Shown piece after piece: positions 24,036 to 35,725 of a stretch of 64,000 nt of DNA. The notes under the pieces are model-generated. The model was not told the origin of the DNA and made no database searches. It saw only the letters and a list, made by a program, of their open reading frames with translations. The DNA is from Gnetum montanum (lineage: Eukaryota; Streptophyta; Gnetopsida; Gnetales; Gnetaceae): positions 239,177 through 303,176 of the forward strand of contig MNCI01007695.1 in assembly GCA_015680685.1 (NCBI GenBank), written 5' to 3'. A program made the position numbers and the translations under genes. Numbering within the stretch: position 1 is the stretch's first letter; each line of letters begins with the position of its first letter.

Positions 24036-26176
24036 TCAAATGTCATCATCCTCTGCAATCTTCAAACCCCAAGAAACATCTTCACAATGCTTAACAAAAG
24101 GGAGCACTTTACCAGTGTCAATTCCTGTGCCTGCAGCACAGTCGTAGAAGGGAGGTGAATGGAAGCATGGCTCAATGGACATAACCTTCCCACATGGTGG
24201 ATCAGGAACAACAGACTCATTATCAGCTTTGTAAATAATAAAAGACTTTATGCCAGCCAGCCCCTGTGGAACATACCCAAATGTGGACCATGGACTGATT
24301 ATAAGCACATCTGACAAAGACAGCAGATACATCTCTGCCCATGCCTTCATATTATGGGACTTGTTGTCCGTCTGCTGCCACCCTTCATGACTGGGCTGGT
24401 ATATGCTCACTAGTCGACCATCAGATGCTGCGTGCTCCCAGTACATGGTTCTGATCCTTTCATAGTATCCAGGATCCAGAGAAGTCACAAGCACTACATC
24501 AGGCTTTTGGTCTCTGACTGCCTCAGAGCTATCAACATCACTATCTGCGACTTGTGGCAGCACATTGTTCCCCAGGCTGCATGACACAACTTGTTTGAAT
24601 ACATTTGGAAAAAATCCGGGATCATAGGTTCTGATCTGTAGGCCTATTCTCTTCCTGGCATGCGCTAAGTAAGAGTGGTAGAACCGGGTGATTAATCCCC
24701 ACACCTGATTCGTTGGGTGGAAAAGGTACCGACCCACATGATGGAAAATTGCATTCTTGTTTGGGAATAGCTTCTCTAGCTCTGTTGCAAATGTAGGCAT
24801 CAGATAAAATGATGGAAGGAAGTAGTTGTCAGTTTTCATGAGCAGCCATGGTATATTATTTAAAATGTTCTGCTCCTTCTCACAAAAGAAAAGTTTGTCA
24901 TAAAAATCATAGTTGTGGGTCAGGTGGAGATAGACATATGGAGGCAAATCTGTGTAAGAATTGTTGTGCTCTGGCATAATGAGGCTTCTGTTGAGCATGT
25001 AACCATACCTTAGAGTTGATGATTCATTTAGGTCGTGGAGCCGGGGAAAAGGGAACTTTTCTGGTAGAAACCAGGATGTGCCTGGAAATGGTTCGCAAAA
25101 GAGATCAGGCATTTCCCCACGTCTGTCTATCAGCAAGACTCTGTTCGTCAAAATGGCATAAATAAAACTAGCAGCCATGGTAACGATCCTGTTTCCTAGA
25201 CCACTGTATGAGATCCATACAACATACTTGCAATCTGAAGCTTCAGTATTTTTACCTGTCTTGAGAAGGCTCAGGCTTCGATTGAATGCCTCTGAGTCTG
25301 GTCCACATTTCTGGTGAAGAGCTTCATACTTCCGAAGCTTTTCAATTAGATAACCAGAAGCCTTGTATTTAGATGGTTTTCGGTACCGATGAGCTTGATA
25401 CCTGCTATGACAGTCGTCTGAAGAGAAGGCATCAACAAGCAAACCATCTAAAAGTGGGTCAACGTATATTGTTCTGTTTTCAAAGCTGTTTTCCATCCCT
25501 GCAAATTCATGCATGAGTATATTATTAAATAACCAGCCGAATTAATTATGAAATCGGCATTACAACTCATGATACATACATCAAAGTTAGTAAACTTGGA
25601 ATTCTCTTGAAAGCTCTTAGAAACAGTTGACGATTAAGTGGCTAAAGCAGATGCCTAGCAATCATAGTTTAGAATATATTGGCGGTCTTGACGATTGCAG
25701 GCTGCAGTTCCCTCAGAGGTAGGCTACAGTTTATGTAGGTTCATGAGGGAATACATAAATTGTCTTTTCGTTGGCATATGGAAAAGTCAATGAATGTGTT
25801 AAGTAGGAATTATATTTCATTGATGAATTTTTCAAATTAACAAAAACACAAAAAGAAAAATGAGCTTTTATTAACCACCTGGAATTTCATGTTGTTCTGG
25901 TTTATCATCGTAATCTTCATTGTGGTTATTAGTATCTTTCACTGATTGATCCTGAAATCTTGATATCTGACTGTCTCTGCTTGAATATTCTCGAGAGACA
26001 ACATTGTGACTCAAGAAAATTAGAGTGGGTAACACTAGGAAACCAACCACGGAGAGACAAAGCCATTTGGAAACACTGAAATTAATCTTCTTTTCCTCGT
26101 GAAAATGGTTGATTGTACCATCTTCAGGTTCAAAGACAACTGGGTTGATGGGCCGCCTAACCCTTGCCATGTCCAT
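24036..26176 (-). CDS. FUT1-like: GT37 fucosyltransferase (galactoside 2-alpha-L-fucosyltransferase, FUT1-like), two exons
   Basis: Exon 1 is 26176-25879 and exon 2 is 25498-24036. The intron (25878-25499, 380 bp) starts GTGGTT and ends TTGCAG; splicing joins ...HEIP to GMENSF in frame. The product is 586 residues, close to Arabidopsis FUT1 (about 560). It is a type II Golgi membrane protein: short cytosolic N-terminus, one membrane segment at about residues 38-57 (LCLSVVGFLVLPTLIFLS), a variable stem, then the catalytic domain. Family motifs are SGLGNRIVTMAASF (about 197-210), IGLQIRTYDP (about 384-393), DVVLVTSLDPGYYERI (about 433-448) and ISPWSTFGYVPQGLAG (about 500-515); the end is KHCEDVSWGLKI. 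These enzymes move fucose from GDP-fucose to galactose on xyloglucan or arabinogalactan proteins; the acceptor cannot be told from sequence. No stops or frameshifts, unlike its surroundings. An in-frame ATG at 25514 lies within the intron and is not the start. Confidence 0.93.
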
Positions 26177-26330
26177 TAGGTCACTTTATTGCGAACATGA
26201 TACTGAAATCATTGACTAGAATATATATTGTGTTCAAGCTGGTGTACGATCCGTTTCTAGTTGCGTACTAGCGATGTATTCTTCCAAAGCAATAAATTTT
26301 TCTTGGATGCAATTTCCTGCACGAAGCAAC
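26177..26330 (-). promoter_or_regulatory. 5' leader of the fucosyltransferase gene with short uORF and possible splice acceptor
   Basis: Minus strand, immediately upstream of the start. A five-codon upstream reading frame (ATG at 26198, TGA ending 26181) lies 4 bases before the main ATG. Near 26318 the minus strand reads a pyrimidine-rich tract ending gcttcgtgcag then GAAATTG, a plausible 3' splice site, so the leader may begin in a separate upstream exon. The main ATG was chosen because it gives the N-terminal anchor; a second in-frame ATG is two codons later. Confidence 0.35.
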
Positions 26331-27510
26331 CAAAGAAATCAAACACAAATAAAGTAAAAACAATAATTCTTTTGAATAAGTAAAATTTTATGAACGCAAT
26401 AACATTCGAAGTAGCTAAAAAGGGAAAAAGATAATAGCAAACGAACCTAAAATCGAACAAGTGTTGCTAGATCAGTGGAAAGTGTTATTTGAATTTACAA
26501 GTTCACGATATAGACTAAATATGGTTAGTGTCTGTAAAAGCAATATTGTTTGATGTCATGTTATCAATATTGAAATTGACTGGGACATGCATAATAGCAT
26601 AATAGCCTAGCAAATCACTAACGTGATTCCATTGCTCCATCAGACCCTCCGAAAGAAATGTAAAGTAGGACATTACAACGTAAAACTGACAAAAAAACGA
26701 CTTAAATTGATAACATTATAGATGGGACAACCGCACAATCAATATTTCCAACTTTTGAGAGACTCAGAAAATGTGCTCAAAGATACTGGGTAACTACAAT
26801 AAATAAATAAAAAGAAAAAAAGAAAAAAAAAAACCCACACACTTTGTTGGATTTAGATATTTTTCATAGAATTGAATCACCAAAACGGGGCTCATAAATG
26901 CCCCATCCCAACTTCCTTTTTCCAAGAAATTAAAAAATAAAAGAAAAAGAAACAGACACAGACAGAAAAACTACACATACTTGTATTTCGCTTCCAATGA
27001 TACTGCAGCTCAACAGTAAGTGATAGAATTGCTAACTAATATGCTTCAAGTTTGACCTTCACTTGTAGAACTTGCTTTGATTTGGATGTATTGGGGTCTA
27101 AGATTACTGAAAGTAAGATATTCTCAAAAACAAAATTTCCTTAAAACAGCAGTATTTACCTATTATAATTTATCAGGCATAAAAACAAAATATTAAAATG
27201 CTGGCAGTAAGAATTTAAATATTTCAATGGATAATGTAATGAACAATTAAGTTAAATTTACAACACAAGTTATGGGGTTCAATTCAAATGGGTTACACTG
27301 AATTATAAAGTTCTACAAAAGTTTCTTGTTGGCTACATGTTGATGAGGTACATATAGGCATCTAATTCCAGTTCTGTCAACCCCCTAAATTTAAAACACA
27401 AGTTAAATAATATTGCAATAATAGTAGAAGCCAAATTCCAATAATACCAATAACTGTGTTGGGAGTCACTACTATGAAGGAAGCAAAATACCACTTCAGA
27501 GAGACATTTA
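26331..27510. other. upstream region of the fucosyltransferase gene
   Basis: AT-rich, with an A-rich tract at 26801-26840. No coding sequence recognised. It should contain the promoter of the minus-strand fucosyltransferase gene, but I could not single out a TATA box. Confidence 0.4.
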
Positions 27511-28357
27511 AGTTTAAAGTGGAGCTTTCTTTCAGATTGGAAAAAAAATTGAGGATTTCAAAATCAAGATTTCAAAGCCCTCTAGGGCTTCAGCTTTATT
27601 TTATAGGATATCCTGTTACCTGTTGTTGCTACAAAGCACCAAATTTGAGATAGAAGTCACAAAGCCAATAGCAGAAATACACAACCCAATAGTTCAGAAG
27701 TTTTATGGCAAGAAATGATGTGACTGGATGCTCTCAGCAGAGGCTCTATCAAGGCTGGAAGGTTAATAACATTTCTTTATATCATGCAGAAGATATAATA
27801 ACCATATGCCTGCAAAAAATGCATCTAATATAGTATACTATGTTGAACCGTTTTTGGGTATTAATGCTCATTTGGCTCTTAGCAAAAGTAACAGAAAAAA
27901 ATTCATATACCAATTCTATGTAGTTGGCATAAGGCTAAGGCTAAGATAATGATGATGATATTATTACGTATAAAAATTTTGTCCAATGATTTTGCTTAGT
28001 TGGCAATTGAATGCCCCGCAACATACTAAGAGCAGCAGCCCGTTAAACAGTTTAAACATTTCAAAGTTCAAAGATCACATGCATTACGTAGCAGGCACCA
28101 ACAATGCATTTCATATCTTGTTAATGTATCATATTTCACCTATCCATATCATGCTGTTAATAAATCTAGTGACATTTTGGCATTATAAAATGTTGATTTG
28201 TGGTTGCCGAAACATTATTCCAAACAGGAGACATGGAATAAAGATACGTCATCCCCGTTCCAGAATCAAGATCTATTAACCATTGTCCATCCCATTTTCA
28301 AAGTCATCTATACTAGAAATATATTACTTTCTTACCATCTGAAAAATACGTGAGCTT

Positions 28358-28720
28358 TATGGCCGGGTAGGCATCCTGGACTTATACTGTCTTTGTGGAG
28401 ATCTGGACGCCGGGGATTCCGCAGGAACCGCGGTCAGAGCCTAAGATTGTTTATTTTCGGCGAAGCTTCCGATCCAATTCAGTGAGGTCGACGCTCGGGT
28501 CAGGGAAGGGATGGAGATCTGGCCTGGTTCAGCAGCAGCAGGAGGCCACAATGACGAAGGAGGAGGAGGATGCGCAGAGGAAAGGGCAGAGAGGTATGCT
28601 ATGCAGAAGGCGGGTGCGTGGAGGAAAAGGCGGTTTGGGAGGTAATCTGTGGGAAGCGGCGGATCTGGATCTGGATTTGGCCGCACGCCACAGGGCCGAG
28701 TTGCAGTAGGCAGGCCCAAA
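28358..28720. other. GC-rich island present only in block 1, exon-like
   Basis: About 360 bp, rich in G, C and CpG, in an otherwise AT-rich window. It interrupts the alignment of block 1 with block 2 (28345 to about 28735 against 32245-32290). A plus-strand frame from ATG 28511 reads MEIWPGSAAAGGHNDEGGGG and on to WRKRRFGR, stopping at a TAA that overlaps a possible splice donor (GGGAG/GTAATC, near 28640). Another frame runs 28395-28709. This could be the first exon and CpG-rich start of a gene, or captured gene sequence brought in by an insertion. No family recognised and no target duplication found. Confidence 0.35.
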
Positions 28721-29519
28721 AACTCTTCTAACCTTGTATAAATTTTTGGTTTCCATAATCAAGCCTCACTCCCATAAATAATGTATTACATACTCTTCCA
28801 ACCTTGTACAAATTTTAGGTTTCCATAATAAAGCCTCACTTACCTGAGAGTTCTACAATGATGCCAAGGAGCTTCTCTATTTAATTTTAATACTTTTCCT
28901 TTAATCACTTTACTCATATCACATCCTAACTCATAATACTCCCGGTTCATTTTAACAATGATGCCATCCTTAAATAACTCTTTAAAAAGCCCACATCCAC
29001 CACATTCCTATTTATTAGAGACTTATCCTAATCCAAGAATTGAGTTTTTTAACCTTTACAACCTTATTAGGAAAATCACACTTCAACTTTTAAAATTTAC
29101 TTTTGTTTGTGTCCACAAGCATGATGTGAAATATTTAACTACCTTGAAATAGTTTTGACTTAAATGTAATCTTCCACCATGGTAAGGAGATGTCAAGCCA
29201 TACTAGTGTTTTGTTAAACTAGATGATTCCAATTACCTTTGAAACTTAAATTGAGAAGCCAAAAATGCAGAATATGAATATGATGTTTTTAAGTACTAAA
29301 TATAACAACAGGCCAAGCAGTTTATTTGAAAGAAGATGACAGTTCCATGTATTTATATTTTGCTCCAACAGCGGAAGAACATTGCACTTGCGAGTGCTAA
29401 TGAACATCGCGTAGGAGCTGCTTTCATTGAGCAATCTCAGTACCGAGGTCATTTGTATACAAAATAGAATTTGATACAATATTAGAGAAGTCATACTCCC
29501 TCAACAATGGGAAAAAACA

Positions 29520-29996
29520 CATTTCTTAAAAATACCTTTCACATGGGTATGGAGCTTTTAACAGATCTGGTAATCACTACAGAAGAATAAACCACAACAA
29601 ATTACATCAGAAATATAGGGATCATCATCGGACATAATTATTTTTTTGGTAAGTATACAAAACTACAGTTTTAAGCTTCTTGACACATTTCTTGAAAATA
29701 CCATTCGTATGGGTATAGTGCTTGTAACAGATCTGGTAATAACTACAGAAGAATAAATCACACCAAATTACATCAAAAAATATAGGGATCGTCATCTGAC
29801 ATAATTATTTTCTTCATAAATATATAAAACTACAGTTTTAAGCTTCTTGACACATTTATGGGTATGGAGGTTGTAACAGATAATAACTACAGAAGAATAA
29901 ACCATAACAAATTACATCCAGAAATATAGGGATCGTCATCCGACAATTATTTTCTTCATAAGTATACAAAACTACAGTTTTAAGCTTCTTGCAGTC
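29520..29996. repeat. three tandem copies of a ~140-165-bp unit in block 1
   Basis: Units start near 29520, 29685 and 29850. Each contains acagaagaataaa, then atatagggatc, then actacagttttaagcttctt. Block 2 has one copy (about 33135-33300), so the unit was amplified after the segmental duplication, or lost in block 2. Confidence 0.8.
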
Positions 29997-30384
29997 TTAC
30001 TGAACAAGCAACCACTTGGACATCTCTTCTATTAACAATGCACTTAACGTTTCATTATACACTCTGTAGTTAAGTTAAGAAAAGCTGCAAGGAAAAAATA
30101 ATGCAAATAAACAGTATGGTTACATGATCTCTAGATTCAATAATCAAAATCCAAAAAAATAAGGAACAAAACACAAATTACAAGAGCCAACGATTTCGAA
30201 GCTGAGAAGTTGCTAGCAAGGGAACAGCGTCTCATCGAAAACGATAGATTCCCAAAAATGATCATAAATGGAAACAAAAAAGGTTGAATAGTCATCAGAT
30301 CGACCTCGAAAACACAATTGTTGATGAACGATTTGCAGCATTGAAGGTTTACATTCAATGTGTCAAAAACAGACAGCGATTACA

Positions 30385-33300
30385 AGTTTAAAGTGGAGCT
30401 TTCTTGCACATTGAAAAATAAAATTGAGAATTTCAGAATCAAGATTTCAAAGCCCCCTACGGCTTCAGCTTTATTCGATAGGATATCCTGTTACCTGTTG
30501 TTGCTACAAAGCACCAAATTTGAGACAGAAGTCACAAAGCCAAGAGCAGAAATACACAACCCAATAGTTCAGAAGTTTTATGGCAAGAAATGATGTGACT
30601 GGATGCTCTCAGCAAAGGCTCTAACAAGGCCGGAAGATTAATAACATTTCTTTATATCATGCAAAAGATACAATAACCATATGCCTGCAAAAAATGCATC
30701 TAATATAGTATACTATGTTGAACCGTGTTTGGGTATTAATGCTCATTTCGGAAAAAATTCATATACCTGGCATAAGGCTCAGATGATGATGATATTATTC
30801 CCTATGAAAATTTTGTCCAATGGTTTTTCTTAGTTGGCAGTTGAATGCTCTGCAACATACCAGGAGTAGCAGCCCTCTAAGCAGTTTAAACATTTCATCG
30901 CAATGAATGCTAGAAAGACATGAAAGAAAATAAAAGAAATGTAAAGAGCCCAATGTGGGTAATCAGGAGTCGTCACCTGTTTCTTGGTCTTTCATCGTGA
31001 ACCCAGCTTCATACAATGCAAAGAAAATGATCTTTCCTTTGAATTGGGAATGTATTATTTCTATATGAAGTTATACTTTCAATGTAAATTGCACTCTCTC
31101 ATCACATAGTTTCTTTTCAGCACTGCAGTTGATATTATAATGCATTGACAGAAAACTTAACATAATGCAGACTACATTCACCATTACTTCAAATTAATGA
31201 GACTCTTGGAAGTTTGACATTGTAAAACAGATATTATGCATTTCTTTTAAATCAGAAGATTCAGCATCCTCAAGTTTCTCCCATGCCACACACAGTTGAT
31301 GCTCCTGTACAATACATACTAAGGGCAGTTGATTCTTCTCTAATGACCGATGATAAGTAGTTTTCCTCCATCCCTTTCTCTAATAGAAATCGACACTTGT
31401 TTCATCATTACAAATTTGGCAACCCACTCTAAGAAACTTCTGTAAAACTGACAATACCTTCATTCATCCTTTAAAAGCTGTATGGTTCCCACATACATTT
31501 GTTGGTTTTTTCACCACAATAGCATCACAAACTTGATCTCTGCTGCACACTTGGTAAATATATAAACTTTACTCCAGTTGCTAAACCCACCGACACTTGG
31601 TACGCCCAATAAATCACATTCTATCCAAAATATTTGGTAAGCCATGATTTCAGATAAGGAAAAAAAAATTTATTATGTACAAAATTAAAATTTCAATCAA
31701 CGAAGTCAATCTAATCAGCATGCATTCTAAACATAATGATAATAAATGAAACAATCATCATTATGGCACCAACCTTTCCTTCTCCTAATCCAATTTACAG
31801 AATTTAATCTTTCTAGTCTCAAAGACACATCCACTTAAAACACATTTTATAAGTTAAATTCTCTTTTCAACCTTTCACTTCAAACTGCCACACTGTCTCC
31901 GGTTGTCTTTTAGTGCTCTTCAGTGATTCTTTTCTTTCAAAGTTCAAAGATCACATGCATTAGGTAGCAGGCACTAACAATGCATTTCATATCTTATCTT
32001 GTTAATGTATCATATTTCACCTATCCATATCATGCTGTTAATAAATCTAGCAATATTTTGGCATTATAAAATGTTGATTTGTGGTTGCCCAAACATTATT
32101 CCAAACAAGAGCACTTGTAAGACGAATAAAGATACATCATCCCCATTCCAGAATCAACATCTATTAACGATTGTCCATCCCATTTTCAAAGTCATCTATA
32201 GTAGAAATATATTAGTTTCTTACCATCTTAAAAATACGTGACCTTTACATAAGAAACTGAACTTTCTGCAACATATAGCTTACTTATTTGTTTGATGTGT
32301 AAATAATGTATTACATACTCTTCAAACCTTGTACAATTTTTTGGTTTCCATACTGAAGCCTCACTTCCATAAGAGTTCCTATAATGATTTTTCATCCCTT
32401 GGCATACATTTTCAGTACCTTTCATATTGATAATGTACCAATGATATGTGGTCCTTCTAGGCACTACTCTATTTAATTTTAATATTTTTCCTTTAACCAC
32501 TTCTACTCATATCACATCCTCACTCAGAATACTCCATGTTCATTATAACAATGATGCCATCCTTAAATAACTCTTTAAAAAGCCCATGTCCACCACATTC
32601 CCATTTATTAGAGAATTATCCTAATCCAAGAATTGAATTTTTTTAACTTTACAACCTTATTAGGCAAATCACAGTTCCATTTTTCAAATTTACTTTTGTT
32701 CTTGCACAAGCATGATCTCAAATATTTAACTACCTTGAAATAGTTTTGACTTAAATGTAATCTTCCACCATGATAAGGAGCTGTCAAGCCATACAAGTGT
32801 TTTGTTAAACTAAATGATTCCAAAAGCCAAACGTTTCTTCTAAAACCTTTGAAACATAAATTGAGAAGTGAAAAATGCAGAATATGATGTTTTTAATTAC
32901 TGGCAATATAACACCTTGAATAATCACAGTGACACTTAACAACAGGCCAAATGACAGTTACATGTATTTATATTTTGCTCCAACAGCGGAGGAACACTGC
33001 ACTTGCGGGTGCTAGCAAACATCGGGTAGGAGCTGCTGTCATTGAGCAATCTTAGTAGGAACATCATTTGTATACAAAATAGAATTTGATACAATATTAG
33101 AGAAGTCATACTCCCTCAACAATGGAAAAAAACACATTTCTTAAAAATACCATTCGCATGGGTATGAAACTTGTAACAGATCTGGTAATAACTACAGCAG
33201 AATAAACCATAACAAATTACATCCAGAAATATAGGGATCATCATCTGAAATAATTGTTTTCTTCGTAAGTATACAAAACTACGGTTCTAAGCTTCTTGCA

Positions 33301-33700
33301 GTCTTACTGAACAAGCAACTATTTGGACATCTCTTCTATTAACAATGCACTTCACGTTTCATTATACATTGTGTAGTTAAATTAAGAAAAGCTGCGAAAA
33401 AGAAAACATTGGGAAAGAATAATGCAAATAAGCAGTATGGTTACATGAACTCTAGATTCAATAATCAAAATCCAAAAAAATAAGGAACCAAACACAAATT
33501 ACAAGAGCCAACGATTTCGAAGCTGAGAAGTTGCTAGCAAGGGAACAGTGTCTCATCAGAAACGATGGATTCTCAAAAATGATCATAAATGTAAACAAAA
33601 AAGGTTGAGTAACCATCAGATCAACCTTGAAAACACAATTGTTGACGAAAGATTTTCAGCATTGAGGATTTACATTCAATGTATCAAAAACAGACAGCAA
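30385..33700. repeat. tandem segmental duplication, block 2
   Basis: Second copy of 27511-30384, directly adjacent and in the same orientation. It has about 1 kb (30890-31936) absent from block 1, with no recognised gene, and lacks the GC-rich island of block 1. The open frame 30360-30593 overlaps the aligned start but is frameshifted in block 1, so I do not call it a gene. Confidence 0.8.
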
Positions 33701-34199
33701 TTACAAACAAACTAAAACTTATTGTCTATTTCAAAAGTTGAAGAGTAAAACAGGACTGTAGTAGCATTTCAAACCTAAATTGACTTCCAAAAATACTTGT
33801 GAATAATGCTGAAGCGATTTGACTAGCCGATCTGGCAATGCCAATGCCAATGCCAATGACGAATGATCCAACACAAAATCATCAGCAGCCAAGAGTCGAG
33901 AAACAGTCCAGGCTGAGGTGCAACAGTGTACAAGTGTCGTCCTTATTTCTGTTGGATGGAATTGTAATTGTATAATTATATTTGGAGCAATGTGAATTCT
34001 GCAAATGATCTTGAAAACTTGCCCGCTGTCGAATAGGTGCATAAGCAACTAATGACTGACCAGGTTCAGTTTTGCCTTTTATTTTTTATTTTTTCTTACT
34101 AATTTAAGGAAAAACATGATCTAGCTTGTTTTTACATGATCAGGTTCTCATGTTCTCAAAAGCATTCTGAGGGCCTGGCAAATTCTGCATAGTTACATT
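33701..34199. other. no recognisable gene; short TTGGCA-type microsatellite
   Basis: Contains four imperfect copies of aatgcc (33835-33860). The minus-strand frame 33731-34048 has no family pattern. Confidence 0.4.
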
Positions 34200-35222
34200 G
34201 AGTGGACTAACGTGAAGATCCACCCTACTATCCTCTCTAAATTGTGTCCATGGTGGTTACCTCTGTCGCCCGCTCCCCTTGCCATCACAAAGGCTAAGGT
34301 GGCTACCTTTTGGTTTCGGAAAGGTGTCATCTCCTTGAATTGTCTTAGGCTGGCTGGCCGTTGGATTTCGGGGGTCAAGTTTAGCAAGTTGCATGGGGAG
34401 TCGGTTGCAACTAGTCCAGATCTACTCCTTTCTCCACGGTAATTGGCACATTGATGTTGCAGTGCAAAGCCCGTTTCAAGGCCTTCAATGGCTTAATAGG
34501 GTTAAACTCTATTGCCTTTCATCTTATGCACGACCCATCCGAGTTCATTCAATGCTGCAATAAGCATTGGCACAAACACGAGTCAGTATCATTTTGGATC
34601 CCTCTCTTCCAAAATATTTGAAACCTTCCGACCCTCCCCTAAATTAAGCAGTTCCTCTCCTCCACGATGGTCTACCTATTGGTAAACGGTTAGAATATCT
34701 AGGAATTCCCAATCCCAATTGCCCTCTCTGTGGTGGACAAGATGACTTTGTCCATGTGTTTTGGCATTGTCCCTTTGCTCAGCATGTGTGGAAGTGGGCT
34801 TCCATAGTTTTTCCTTCATACAAGCTATCTCAAGAGGATGTCATAGGATGTCATATTCGGCTTTTTAAACATTACTTCTGTCAATCTCAAGTTTCTATAG
34901 AAAGTTATTAGGCCTACTATTTTATATTATATTTGGAAGTGAAGATGCAATGTTATATTTCAAAGGACAGATTATTCTAAAAAATGTTTGCTCACCAGGT
35001 TGGAGAAGTTGTAGATCTTTCGCCTCATTCATTTCCAACTCACATCTCAAGCATCCAAGTTCAATCTAGATAGACATCAGTTGGTTCGTCTCTTGCAACT
35101 GTGAGAAAGACTTGTGCATTCTAGTAACACTCAGCATCAGTAATCTCTGCAAGGAAGCTCTCCATTTCTGTTGTGAAGAGTCACCATTGGAACTCTCTCT
35201 ATCCTTAATTGAGAGTTTTTTT
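34200..35222 (+). pseudogene. L1-type LINE tail with RT zinc-binding (zf-RVT) motif
   Basis: A plus-strand frame around 34665-34850 reads GKRLEYLGIPNPNCPLCGG, then FVHVFWHCPFAQHVWKWAS: two cysteines (CPLC) followed by His and Cys in the order of the zf-RVT domain found at the end of plant L1-like reverse transcriptases. The frame breaks on both sides, and upstream frames (34212-34442) are shifted. No RT catalytic motif was seen. The sequence ends near an assembly gap. Confidence 0.6.
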
Positions 35223-35224
35223 TT

Positions 35225-35300
35225 NNNNNNNNNNNNNNNNNNNNNNNNNNNNNNNNNNNNNNNNNNNNNNNNNNNNNNNNCCCCCCCCCCCCCCCCCCCC
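35225..35300. other. assembly gap followed by poly-C
   Basis: Undetermined bases 35225-35280, preceded by a T run and followed by 20 cytosines (35281-35300). Frames called across it are meaningless. Confidence 0.95.
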
Positions 35301-35304
35301 AATG

Positions 35305-35373
35305 ATATAATTTTATCTAATACATGGTGAATCTCCACAAAACTTTTATGTCATGTATTAGATAAAATTATAT
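35305..35373. repeat. 22-bp perfect inverted repeat beside the gap
   Basis: Arms atataattttatctaatacatg pattern at 35305-35326 and its exact complement at 35352-35373, with a 25-bp loop. Confidence 0.9.
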
Positions 35374-35668
35374 ATTTTTGTACCACTCTTTTTGAGGGGT
35401 ATTATCAATGGTGGCTATAAAGATGCCTTTGGTGTTTTGCGTGATGGCCAGAGCACAGCTCTTTGTTAAAGAAGGTAACTTGCTAAGCACATTCGCTATC
35501 ACACTTAGAGCTAAGGTTGTAATGGCATCAACTATTGTGTTCTTGATTTAGGATATATGTTGAATACCAATGTCTATAAATTATTGCATTAGTCTCTTGG
35601 CTAAGTCATAGTAGGATTGCAAGTGTTTGGCCTTGCATGCATAAACCTTAGTTACTTGGTTAACCACA

Positions 35669-35725
35669 AGTTATTGACTACAATGACATAAAAGCTCAAA
35701 ATAATATGTCATTGTAGTCAATAAC
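35669..35725. repeat. 21-bp perfect inverted repeat with short loop
   Basis: Arm 35670-35690 and its exact reverse complement 35705-35725 are separated by 14 bp. The arms begin gttattgactacaatgaca. It sits at the left edge of the integrase remnant. Confidence 0.9.

Larger units (their letters stand above)
27511..30384. repeat. tandem segmental duplication, block 1
   Basis: Homologous to block 2 (30385-33700). Anchors: agtttaaagtggagctttct at 27511 and 30385; tcaaagttcaaagatcacat at 28061 and 31937; aataatgtattacatactct near 28776 and 32303; gattcaataatcaaaatcc near 30133 and 33455. The offset changes from 2,874 to 3,876 bp and back to about 3,300-3,500 because of block-specific insertions. 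Frames inside (27456-27653, 27986-28279, 28958-29152, 29246-29494, 30137-30358) are not recognised as genes. Their counterparts in block 2 are not conserved as open frames, so the blocks look non-coding. Confidence 0.8.

Noticed and set aside
24036-25514. Single-exon fucosyltransferase starting at the ATG at 25514
   Set aside because: That ATG lies before a TTGCAG acceptor; the upstream exon at 26176-25879 supplies the membrane anchor and joins in frame.
35066-35338. Frames across the N gap (glycine- or proline-rich ends)
   Set aside because: They translate undetermined bases and a homopolymer run.
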